This document shows positions 1-6,396 of a stretch of 8,343 nt of DNA, piece by piece. The notes beneath the pieces were generated by a model. It was not told the origin of the DNA. It saw only the letters and a program-made list of their open reading frames with translations, and did not search any database. Positions within the stretch are counted from its first letter, which is position 1. Each line of letters begins with the position of its first letter. This DNA is from an uncultured Clostridia bacterium. Its GTDB lineage: Bacteria; Bacillota; Clostridia; Oscillospirales; Ruminococcaceae. The DNA lies in assembly GCA_947628385.1 (NCBI GenBank), contig CANQZS010000070.1, positions 1 to 8,343 on the forward strand. The letters run 5' to 3'. Made by a program: the position numbers and the translations under genes.

Positions 1-1784
1 GTATCAGAGCCGGTAAGCACCGCCAGTGTAGATACCACCGCTTCCTTTGCGGTAAAGCCCGTGATAAGCGCAGTAGCCGCTCTCCAGTCTCCGAATCCCA
101 GAGGCTTGAACACCGGAGCTATAGCCGCTCCCAGCATGGCGAGCAGGCTTTTGGAGCTGTCCTCCGCAAGATTCAGCTTAGCGTCAAAGCTTTGCAGGAA
201 CCATATAACTATCGAAGCAAAAAATATTACCGTAAACGCTCTTTCAATAAAATCCTTAGCCTTGTCCCACATGAGCAGGATAACGCTTTTCGCAGACGGC
301 ATACGGTAATTCGGAAGCTCCATTACGAACGGAACTGGCTTTCCGCGGAATTTTGTATGATCCATGATAAGTCCGCAGATCACTCCCACTATCATTCCCG
401 AAACATAAAGCAGCAGCATTACAAGAGCCTTGTACTTCGGGAAAAAAGCCGCCGTGAACACCGCATAGATCGGCAGCTTTGCACTGCAGCTCATGAACGG
501 AACGAGAAATACCGTCATTTTTCTGTCACGCTCAGATGACAGCGTTCTTGTTGCCATTATTGCCGGAACGCTGCAGCCGAAGCCTATAAGCATAGGCACA
601 AAGGAACGTCCCGAAAGTCCTATCTTTCTCAGCAGCTTATCCATTACAAAGGCAACTCTTGCCATATAGCCGCTGTCCTCAAGTATCGACAGGCAGAAAA
701 AAAGCGTTATTATCGTCGGCATAAAGCTCAGAACGCTTCCCACGCCGGCAAATACTCCGTCTATTATCAGGCTTTTTACTACCGGATTCAGTCCGTAAGC
801 GGTAAGAACTCCGTCGGCATATTCCGAAGCCCGGTCTATCACATAGGAAAACGCGTCGCCAAGCCATGCGCCTACCGAGCCAAAGGTTATCCAGAACACC
901 AGCAGCATTATACACAGGAAAAGCGGTATCGCAAGATATTTATTCGTAAGCACGCTGTCTATTTTTACGCTGCGCATATGCTCTTTGCTTTCATGACATT
1001 TCACTACCGTGTCGCGGCAAACGTCCTCAATGAAACGGTACCTCATATCTGCAAGAGCGGCGTTCCTGTCCATGCCGAGCTCTTGTTCCATTTCAAGCAC
1101 ACTGTGCTCGATCATTTCAAGCTCGTTCTGACCGAGTCCGAGCTTTCCGTTGATGTCCGGATCTCCCTCAACGAGCTTGGTCGCTGCGAATTTTGACGAG
1201 ATCCCCGCCAGAAGCGCGTGATCCTCCACCATATGCGAAACCGCGTGTATACATCTATGTACGGCGCCGGAGCAAAAATCCGTGCGCTTTGGTTTTTTCT
1301 TATTTAAAGCGATCTCCTCGGCTTTTGAGATAAGCTCGTCGATACCCTCGTTCTTAGCCGCGCTGATAGGTATTACCGGTATGCCGAGGCGTTCGGACAG
1401 AGCCTTTACATCTACCGTTCCGCCGTTATTCCGCACCTCGTCCATCATATTCAGCGCAAGCACCATGGGGATATTCATTTCAATAAGCTGCAGGGTAAGA
1501 TAAAGATTTCTTTCGATATTGGTAGCGTCGGCAATATTGATTATCGCGTCCGGTTTTCCGTCTATGAGAAAATCTCTTGTTACTCGTTCCTCGCCGGTAT
1601 ACGGTCTTATGGAATATATTCCCGGAAGATCTACCGCTTCGCAGTTTTTAAGACCTCTCACATCTCCGGATTTCTTTTCTACCGTAACTCCCGGAAAGTT
1701 TCCCACGTGCTGATTGGAGCCTGTCAATTGATTGAATAAAGTAGTTTTTCCGCAGTTCTGATTTCCCGCAAGAGCAATTACCAT
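1..1784 (-). CDS. feoB: Ferrous iron transport protein B (FeoB), partial at the C-terminus
   Basis: FeoB is the inner-membrane Fe(II) transporter, with an N-terminal GTPase domain fused to a polytopic membrane domain. The first 594 residues are visible in one uninterrupted frame and the rest lies beyond base 1. GTPase motifs: G1 GNQNCGKTT (residues 7-15), FPGVTVE (30-36, G2 region), G3 DLPG (52-55), G4 NMMD (112-115), G5 SAAK (141-144). A helical linker precedes the first membrane segment near residue 284. Membrane-domain hallmarks are LEDSGYMAR (368-376), GFGCSVPA (401-408), the PFMSCSAKLP stretch (about 429-438) and GFTAKE (576-581). The Cys residues in GFGCS and MSCS match positions proposed in this family to matter for metal passage. 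The ATG at 1782-1784 is set by a GGAGGAG ribosome binding site 5 nt upstream and lies 2 nt after the feoA stop, so translation is probably coupled to feoA. No frameshift was seen; the truncation is only the window edge. Confidence 0.97.
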   Translation of the reverse strand, partial: MVIALAGNQNCGKTTLFNQLTGSNQHVGNFPGVTVEKKSGDVRGLKNCEAVDLPGIYSIRPYTGEERVTRDFLIDGKPDAIINIADATNIERNLYLTLQLIEMNIPMVLALNMMDEVRNNGGTVDVKALSERLGIPVIPISAAKNEGIDELISKAEEIALNKKKPKRTDFCSGAVHRCIHAVSHMVEDHALLAGISSKFAATKLVEGDPDINGKLGLGQNELEMIEHSVLEMEQELGMDRNAALADMRYRFIEDVCRDTVVKCHESKEHMRSVKIDSVLTNKYLAIPLFLCIMLLVFWITFGSVGAWLGDAFSYVIDRASEYADGVLTAYGLNPVVKSLIIDGVFAGVGSVLSFMPTIITLFFCLSILEDSGYMARVAFVMDKLLRKIGLSGRSFVPMLIGFGCSVPAIMATRTLSSERDRKMTVFLVPFMSCSAKLPIYAVFTAAFFPKYKALVMLLLYVSGMIVGVICGLIMDHTKFRGKPVPFVMELPNYRMPSAKSVILLMWDKAKDFIERAFTVIFFASIVIWFLQSFDAKLNLAEDSSKSLLAMLGAAIAPVFKPLGFGDWRAATALITGFTAKEAVVSTLAVLTGSD

Positions 1785-1786
1785 TT

Positions 1787-2023
1787 TTACTCCTCCGTTT
1801 CCGCCATAATTACAGTGATTTTTTCCGCGTCCTCAAGACGGATGGTAAGCTCGTATCCTCGCAGGAAAAGCTCTATGGGATCTCCCATCGGAGCGACCTT
1901 TCTTATCATTACCTTAGTTCTTGGGATAAGACCCATATCCAACAGTCTGCACCGGAGAGCGCCCTCTCCTCCGACCTCTGAGATCACGGCAGACTGACCT
2001 GTTTTCAGCTCGTTAAGAGTCAT
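1787..2023 (-). CDS. feoA: Ferrous iron transport protein A (FeoA)
   Basis: FeoA is a small cytosolic SH3-like beta-barrel protein of the Feo system, thought to act on FeoB in iron uptake. The 78 residues match the usual family length of about 75-85. Family features visible are the TLNELKTGQSAVI opening, the core RCRLLDMGLIPRTKV (about residues 24-38), a following MGDPIELFLRGYELTIR strand region (46-62) and an acidic C-terminus. The ATG at 2021-2023 has an AGAGGTG ribosome binding site 7 nt upstream. The TAA stop is 2 nt before feoB. The preceding cls gene ends 33 nt upstream on the same strand with no hairpin or promoter between, so feoA is probably transcribed with cls as well as feoB. No Fur-like palindrome is visible in the 33-nt gap. 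Confidence 0.96.
   Translation of the reverse strand: MTLNELKTGQSAVISEVGGEGALRCRLLDMGLIPRTKVMIRKVAPMGDPIELFLRGYELTIRLEDAEKITVIMAETEE
1790..1796 (-). promoter_or_regulatory. feoB ribosome binding site inside the 3' end of feoA
   Basis: GGAGGAG on the minus strand lies in the last codons of feoA, 5 nt before the feoB ATG. It fixes the feoB start and suggests that ribosomes finishing feoA help start feoB. Confidence 0.85.
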
Positions 2024-2056
2024 GAGATCACACCTCTTTATGTTCCTGTTTATTTC

Positions 2057-3619
2057 CTACAGCAGCGGCGCGATAAGGCGCATAACGCCGCCGATAAGCT
2101 TTGTGCCCGCCTTTTCGTTTTTTATGCTCTCATAGGTCACTTTTTTGCATTTTGCCAGTGTTTCGGAAAAATCCTTTTCTATTTCGGCAACGGCGTCCGA
2201 GCCGTATATGTAGGTACCACATTCAAAATGATGATAAAGGCTCCTGTAATCAAGGTTTATCGTGCCGACTACAGCCTTTTTATCGTCGGAAATAAACATC
2301 TTTGCATGAACAAAGCCCGGAGTATAAAGGTAAATTTCCACGCCGGAATCGAGCAGCGTTCTGAAATATGTTTTTGCAAGGGCATATACCGGCTTTTTAT
2401 CCGGTATTCCCGGCAGGATAAGCTTTGTATCTACTCCTCTTTCGGCGGAATATTTTAACGAATTCATAAGCGCGTCGTCAAGTATAAGGTACGGCGTCAT
2501 TATATGGACATAGGAATTCGCCCTGTTCAGAATATCCATATAGACCTTTTCTCCTACCTTGTCCTTATCAAAGGGATTAAAGCCGTACGGAACAGCGTAT
2601 CCCCTTTCCTCAGGAAAAGCTCCTGCGTCCGCGTCAAGATACATTTTGTATTCCGGATCCTTTTCTCCGAGGCACCACATATTCAGGAACATCAGCGTAA
2701 GATTTTTTACCGCTTCGCCCTCGATCTTAACAGCCGTATCCTTCCAGTGACCGAATTTTGAAGCTTTATTTATATACTCGTCCGCAAGGTTCACGCCGCC
2801 GTTGAATCCGACCTTGCCGTCTATGACAAGTATCTTTCTGTGATCCCGATAGTTGTAATGCGTGGAAACAAACGGTCTTATGGGAGAGAACATTTTGCAT
2901 TTTATTCCGTACTTTTCAAGCATTTCAGGATAGCTGTACGGAAGCAGAGCGATAGCGCAGGTGCCGTCGTACATGACCCGCACTTCAACGCCCTCCGCCG
3001 CCTTTTTGGCAAGGATATTGAGTATCGAACCCCACATTCTGCCCTCTTCCACAATAAAATATTCCATAAAAATAAATTTTTCGGCTTTGTTCAGCTCATC
3101 AAGCATTGCCGCCCATTTTTCCTCACCAAGGGGATAATATGTTATCCTGTTTTTGTCCGTGATGGGGAACGTTCCGCTGTGCTGAAGATAGTGAACAAGC
3201 TCGGCTGTTTCGGGACTTTCCTCCCTGATCCTGTCCATGACCTCCGGAGACTGCTTCAGATCACCTTTATGCTCTTTTATCAGGAAATTATATCCCGCTC
3301 CTACAGCGCGGCTGCCGATATTTGTTTTTGTATAAAGATAAAAAAGCGTTCCGAAAACCGAGGTCAGCGACACTACAAGTATCCATGTCAGCTTTGCCGA
3401 GGAATCCATATCGCTGTTTATCAGAGCAAGGATAACTATAAAATTGAATATCCCCACTCCGCCGAGTATCTTATATATAAGTCCCGCAAAGAACGTCTGG
3501 GCTGCAAGGAAAAAAAGTATTCCCAGAAGCAGCAGCAGGATAACTATACCCGTCCTGCTGAATACTATTCTCAGAATACCTTTTTTATGCTTTTTTAGAA
3601 GATTGAGTTCGTCCGCCAT
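2057..3619 (-). CDS. cls: Cardiolipin synthase, two-PLD-domain bacterial type
   Basis: A membrane phospholipase-D-superfamily enzyme that makes cardiolipin, classically by transesterifying two phosphatidylglycerols. The 520 residues fit the bacterial Cls length of about 480-520. The N-terminus is basic, followed by hydrophobic segments at about 23-50, 55-67 and 78-96. Two HKD catalytic motifs are intact: H260-x-K262-x4-D267 followed by GGVN, and H438-x-K440-x4-D445 followed by the GTINLDYRS signature (452-460). The ATG at 3617-3619 has an AAAAGGGG ribosome binding site 9 nt upstream. It is followed after 33 nt by feoA on the same strand. No convincing promoter lies in the 60 bp between the upstream terminator and this start, so the promoter may be weak or activator-dependent, or transcription may come from read-through. 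Other PLD-superfamily phosphatidyltransferases are possible, but the membrane N-terminus and double HKD layout favour Cls. Confidence 0.93.
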   Translation of the reverse strand: MADELNLLKKHKKGILRIVFSRTGIVILLLLLGILFFLAAQTFFAGLIYKILGGVGIFNFIVILALINSDMDSSAKLTWILVVSLTSVFGTLFYLYTKTNIGSRAVGAGYNFLIKEHKGDLKQSPEVMDRIREESPETAELVHYLQHSGTFPITDKNRITYYPLGEEKWAAMLDELNKAEKFIFMEYFIVEEGRMWGSILNILAKKAAEGVEVRVMYDGTCAIALLPYSYPEMLEKYGIKCKMFSPIRPFVSTHYNYRDHRKILVIDGKVGFNGGVNLADEYINKASKFGHWKDTAVKIEGEAVKNLTLMFLNMWCLGEKDPEYKMYLDADAGAFPEERGYAVPYGFNPFDKDKVGEKVYMDILNRANSYVHIMTPYLILDDALMNSLKYSAERGVDTKLILPGIPDKKPVYALAKTYFRTLLDSGVEIYLYTPGFVHAKMFISDDKKAVVGTINLDYRSLYHHFECGTYIYGSDAVAEIEKDFSETLAKCKKVTYESIKNEKAGTKLIGGVMRLIAPLL

Positions 3620-3679
3620 TTTATTTTACCCCTTTTGATCTCCGTTCCGCAATTTTGTTGATTTATTTAATGTCTATAA

Positions 3680-3711
3680 GAACCGCGCTTTCCATAAAGA
3701 AAGCGCGGTTC
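3680..3711 (-). terminator. Strong hairpin terminator after the FliD-like gene
   Basis: A perfect 13-bp inverted repeat (3680-3692 with 3699-3711; GC-rich core CCGCGC/GCGCGG) closes a 6-nt loop. It begins 18 nt after the stop of the gene ending at 3730. Read on the minus strand the stem is followed by TTATAGACATT, only a weak T-tract, so termination may be incomplete and could let some transcription into cls. The plus-strand side has no T-run. Confidence 0.75.
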
Positions 3712-3729
3712 GCTTAGCATATGAAGAGA

Positions 3730-4725
3730 TCAGATCATATTTTCAAAGAGACTTGCCGCCATCTGACTAAAGAAGTCAAGTCCTCCCTTATTGTTATATG
3801 TATACGAATTTGAAAGCTGCGCTTCAAGAGCGGAAGCGCGTCCGATAAATGAAGCCTTGTCTGCTATCTTGTTCGCATATGAATATCCTCCTGAGAACAG
3901 TGAACGCAGCGTCTCCTCCGGAGCCTTTTTAAGGGCGTCCTCATCAATAGTGAGCCTGTTGTCGCTTCCTACGGATATTCCTACTTTTGCAAGAGTCCTT
4001 GAAAACGCCTTTGTGGTATTTACCATTGAAACTCCCTTTTCAAGAGCCTGAACGCTGTCGGACTTTTCAAGGCTGTCAAGGGTGTTGTTGTAGCTCTCGG
4101 CAAATTTCTTTACCAGATCCAGAGCCGAATCCGAAACTCCGCCCATATCGTAGCCTATTTTCGAGCCGTAGGAATAGCTTCCGCTGAGGAGAGACCTGAC
4201 ATTTCTTTCCGAAGCGTTAAGCAGCTTGCTGCTGTCAATGCTGAGCTTATTGTCCTCTCCGACAGTAATTCCTATATCCTCCAGTGCGGATCTGTACTTC
4301 TGGGTAGTATTGATAAGTGTTGACTGACGTCCCTTATCGGCGGTAGTTTCCGCGTCGGCAAGACTTTCTATCTCGCTGTTGTACTTATCCACAAAATTCT
4401 TTACAGCGTCGGACTTATTCGTCCAGCTGCTGAATCCGCCGGAGGAAAGGCTGAGCGCGTCGGCGCTGAGCTGCTTTGCATTCGAGGAAAGCTTCATCTC
4501 ATTTGAGGAGCTTCCCACCTCGCTCGTATCTGACTTGTCGGAAAAGTTATTCTTGAGCTGTTCAAGCATTTTTTTCCTGTAGCTCGGGGATCTGACCATA
4601 TCCGCTTTTTTAGCAAGCTCAAGCAGATCTGACGTGCTTGTGCTATAGGACTTGCTGCGGTTATAAAGACCGGAATAAAGCGAATTATAATTCGATGTGT
4701 AAGCATTTATACCGTACAATGACAT
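3730..4725 (-). CDS. Unrecognised protein with two tandem FliD-C-like modules
   Basis: I do not recognise a named family. The 331-residue protein begins with a Ser/Tyr/Asn-rich stretch (residues 1-31) without a signal peptide or membrane segment. A charged helical region (about 33-60) and a Ser-rich linker (about 62-100) follow. Next come two copies of one module, 108-190 and 205-287, which align without gaps at a 97-residue offset with about 40% identity by eye. Each has an amphipathic helix (VK-F---YN---SL), an NTT motif, then IGITVG-DN-L-ID and RSL-SG-YSY--KI. The last part resembles the C-terminal region of flagellar cap protein FliD, where a similar GI-----DG-L-lD---L----lFsG pattern is common. 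No flagellar gene is nearby, so a flagellar role is not supported. The ATG at 4723-4725 has AAAGGA 10 nt upstream (GAGGT also lies close). It follows the dehydratase-like gene by 19 nt and is probably in its operon. Surface, filament-like or scaffold roles are guesses. Confidence 0.85.
   Translation of the reverse strand: MSLYGINAYTSNYNSLYSGLYNRSKSYSTSTSDLLELAKKADMVRSPSYRKKMLEQLKNNFSDKSDTSEVGSSSNEMKLSSNAKQLSADALSLSSGGFSSWTNKSDAVKNFVDKYNSEIESLADAETTADKGRQSTLINTTQKYRSALEDIGITVGEDNKLSIDSSKLLNASERNVRSLLSGSYSYGSKIGYDMGGVSDSALDLVKKFAESYNNTLDSLEKSDSVQALEKGVSMVNTTKAFSRTLAKVGISVGSDNRLTIDEDALKKAPEETLRSLFSGGYSYANKIADKASFIGRASALEAQLSNSYTYNNKGGLDFFSQMAASLFENMI
3865..4113 (-). repeat. Second copy of the internal FliD-C-like module
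   Basis: Encodes residues 205-287 of the 331-residue protein. It matches residues 108-190 without a gap at a constant 97-residue offset. Shared landmarks are N-T-T (236-238), GISVG-DN (249-256), L-ID (258-261), RSLFSG (274-279) and YSY (281-283). The conservation is at protein level, so this is an old duplication rather than a recent DNA repeat. Confidence 0.8.
4156..4404 (-). repeat. First copy of the internal FliD-C-like module
   Basis: Encodes residues 108-190 of the 331-residue protein. Landmarks are NTT (139-141), GITVGEDN (152-159), L-ID (161-164), RSLLSG (177-182) and YSY (184-186). It pairs with the copy at residues 205-287, with about 33 identities over 83 positions counted by eye. 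Confidence 0.8.
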
Positions 4726-4744
4726 GACCTCACGTTCCTTTCAT

Positions 4745-6001
4745 TTATGATTTTCCAAGCTGGGCTTTCGCAGCGGAAAGCATGAGCTTGATACGATTTT
4801 CCTGATTGACCTTTGTTGCGCCGGGGTCGTAATCTATAGCCACAATATTTGCTTCGGGGTGAACGGCACGGATCTTCCGTATCATTCCCTTGCCGACGAT
4901 GTGGTTAGGCAAACAGCCGAAAGGCTGTGCGCAGACGATATTATTCACGCCGCTGCTGATGAGCTCCACCATTTCAGCGGTCAGGAGCCAGCCCTCTCCC
5001 ATTTTATTTGCCGGAGAAAGGAACGGCAGCACATTTTTCTTTGTTTCCTCAAATTTTGCAGGCGGACGGAACCTTGTTCCCTCCAGAGCTTTTATTATCT
5101 TATTCTGCATCATTTTAAAGAATGATTTTACAGCCGATGAAGCAATATATTTTTTATATTTTGTATGATAAAGCTTGGTCTCCACCACCTGATGATCTCC
5201 CATAAATATCAGGAAGTCTATAAGTCCGGGGCATGAGACTTCACATTCCTCGCTTTCGAGGAAATTCTGTAATTCGTTATTGCCGAGGGGGGAATATTTT
5301 ATAAATATCTCTCCCACGATCCCGACCTTCACCTTATCCGGATCCGGAGTATACGGGATCTTTTTGAAATCGTCCACTATTTCAGCCGAGATCCTGTCGA
5401 ATGCGGTATAGCTGAATTTTATTTCAACGAGCTTATCTATCCATTTTTCGATAAGCCTGTCTGAATCGCCGCGATGGTTTTCATACGGGCGTACCTGATT
5501 TGCCAGCAGCATCAGCAGATCGGCGTAGCATATCCCTGTAATGAACTGAGCGAGCATACTTGCCGTAAGCTTGAAGCCGGGATTCTTTTCAAGACCTGCA
5601 AGATTCAGCGATATGACCGGCACCTGCTCCATTCCGCAGCGTTTGAGAGCCTTTCTGATAAGGTGGATATAGTTTGAAGCGCGGCAGCCGCCGCCTGTCT
5701 GTATCATCATAAGTGCGGTCTTGTTCACGTCATATTCGCCGGATTTCAGCGCGTCCATAAACTGACCTACGCAAAGCAGAGCGGGATAGCAGGTATCGTT
5801 ATGCACATTTTCGAGACCCTCGTCTATGATCTTTCTGCCCATAGATCTGAGGAGCTTTACCTTATATCCGTGGTTATTAAAAATTCTTTCCAGCATTGTA
5901 AAGTGGATAGGGAGCATATTCGGTATAAGTATTGTATACTCCTGACGCATTTCCTCTGTGAAGAGCAAGCGCCCCTGTTCATTATATACAAGCTCCGCCA
6001 T
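4745..6001 (-). CDS. 2-hydroxyacyl-CoA dehydratase-type Fe-S protein (HgdB-like, stand-alone module)
   Basis: The 418 residues resemble the C-terminal part of the large clostridial 'acyl-CoA dehydratase activase-related' proteins, themselves related to the subunits of 2-hydroxyglutaryl-CoA dehydratase. Motifs seen are HNDTCYPALLCVGQ (67-80, C71 and C77), IQTGGGCRASNYI (100-112, C106), GLEKNPGFKLT (136-146), an EVSCPG site (C257) and CAQPFGCLPNHIVGKGM (357-373, C357 and C363), followed by the IDYDPGATK loop. The spread cysteines are suited to binding a [4Fe-4S] cluster, as in this superfamily. Neither the ATPase activase (BadF/BcrA type) nor other parts of the large protein are encoded next to it, so its partner must be elsewhere, and a true dehydratase activity is unproven. 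The ATG at 5999-6001 has AAAGGAG 13 nt upstream, a slightly long gap. An upstream ATG near 6026 runs into a stop after seven codons. It is first in a likely operon with the FliD-like gene 19 nt downstream and has its own promoter. Confidence 0.88.
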   Translation of the reverse strand: MAELVYNEQGRLLFTEEMRQEYTILIPNMLPIHFTMLERIFNNHGYKVKLLRSMGRKIIDEGLENVHNDTCYPALLCVGQFMDALKSGEYDVNKTALMMIQTGGGCRASNYIHLIRKALKRCGMEQVPVISLNLAGLEKNPGFKLTASMLAQFITGICYADLLMLLANQVRPYENHRGDSDRLIEKWIDKLVEIKFSYTAFDRISAEIVDDFKKIPYTPDPDKVKVGIVGEIFIKYSPLGNNELQNFLESEECEVSCPGLIDFLIFMGDHQVVETKLYHTKYKKYIASSAVKSFFKMMQNKIIKALEGTRFRPPAKFEETKKNVLPFLSPANKMGEGWLLTAEMVELISSGVNNIVCAQPFGCLPNHIVGKGMIRKIRAVHPEANIVAIDYDPGATKVNQENRIKLMLSAAKAQLGKS

Positions 6002-6064
6002 AGTTATGAGATAGCTCCTTTGGACATGATAGAATTCAAATACCGGATATAATTTCTCACTTTC

Positions 6065-6093
6065 ATTATACCACAGAATTTGTGAATTTTCAA
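6065..6093 (-). promoter_or_regulatory. Sigma-A promoter for the dehydratase-like / FliD-like operon
   Basis: On the minus strand, TTGAAA (6088-6093) and a perfect TATAAT (6065-6070) are separated by exactly 17 nt, with a TG one base before the -10 (extended -10). The predicted start near 6058 gives a leader of about 57 nt before the ATG at 6001. Confidence 0.85.
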
Positions 6094-6149
6094 TATATAA
6101 TTAATGAATATAAATACAAACGGCAAAAATTTTTAGCGCGGCAGCCTTT

Positions 6150-6257
6150 AATACAAAAAACGGACACCGAGCAAATGTCCGTTTTTCACATAAATAAAAA
6201 ATATTTTAAGAGAGAGTTTCAAGGGCTTTGCTGTAACATTCAGCCTTTCCTTTGTAC
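6150..6257 (-). ncRNA. Candidate small intergenic RNA
   Basis: Promoter and intrinsic terminator are about 100 nt apart on the minus strand, giving a predicted transcript of roughly 105 nt with no convincing ORF. An ATG after a GGAAAGG sequence (near 6239) runs into a stop after six codons. Near the 5' end, GCTG and CAGC can form a small hairpin with a 7-nt loop, followed by an A/U-rich unpaired region and then the terminator stem. No known RNA family was recognised. It could instead be an attenuated leader for the downstream operon, but that operon has its own promoter past the terminator. Confidence 0.45.
6156..6186 (-). terminator. Bidirectional intrinsic terminator
   Basis: AAAAACGGACA (6156-6166) and its exact complement (6176-6186) form an 11-bp stem with a 9-nt loop. 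Read on the minus strand the GC part is followed by T6, and on the plus strand by T5. It would end the candidate small RNA and any transcript reading through from the LUD gene, which has no clear terminator of its own. Confidence 0.85.
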
Positions 6258-6396
6258 AATTATATTATACATCGTTTTTACGATCCTGACAATTAATTAA
6301 TTTCAGATATTTTTGTATAAAAATTATATATCCGTTATGCAAAGTATACAAAATACATCTAATAATATATTGAATTTACACGTATCACAGCCGATC
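6187..6396. other. AT-rich intergenic stretch between the LUD gene and the terminator
   Basis: Apart from the minus-strand promoter at 6264-6292 and the 5' part of the candidate RNA, this stretch is very AT-rich. It shows only A/T hairpins (for example ATTTTT-GTAT-AAAAAT near 6309-6324) without a GC stem. No tRNA-like fold and no ORF with a ribosome binding site was found on either strand. The plus-strand frame crossing it is AT-rich, has no start signal and is judged spurious. Confidence 0.6.
6264..6292 (-). promoter_or_regulatory. Sigma-A promoter of the candidate small RNA
   Basis: TTGTCA (6287-6292), 17-nt spacer and perfect TATAAT (6264-6269) on the minus strand. The predicted start is near 6257. 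It lies 105 bp past the end of the LUD gene, and no gene begins between it and the terminator at 6156-6186. Confidence 0.75.

Noticed and set aside
2024..2056. Fur box before feoA
   Set aside because: No GATAATGATTATCATTATC-like palindrome or other inverted repeat is visible in the 33-nt gap.
2840..3598. Plus-strand reading frame of about 250 codons opposite cls
   Set aside because: It lies inside the cls gene, which has both HKD motifs and a ribosome binding site; the antisense product is Tyr/Lys/Arg-rich without domain signs.
6082..6300. Plus-strand 72-codon frame in the AT-rich gap
   Set aside because: It runs through the terminator stem and two minus-strand promoters, has no ribosome binding site, and reflects base composition only.
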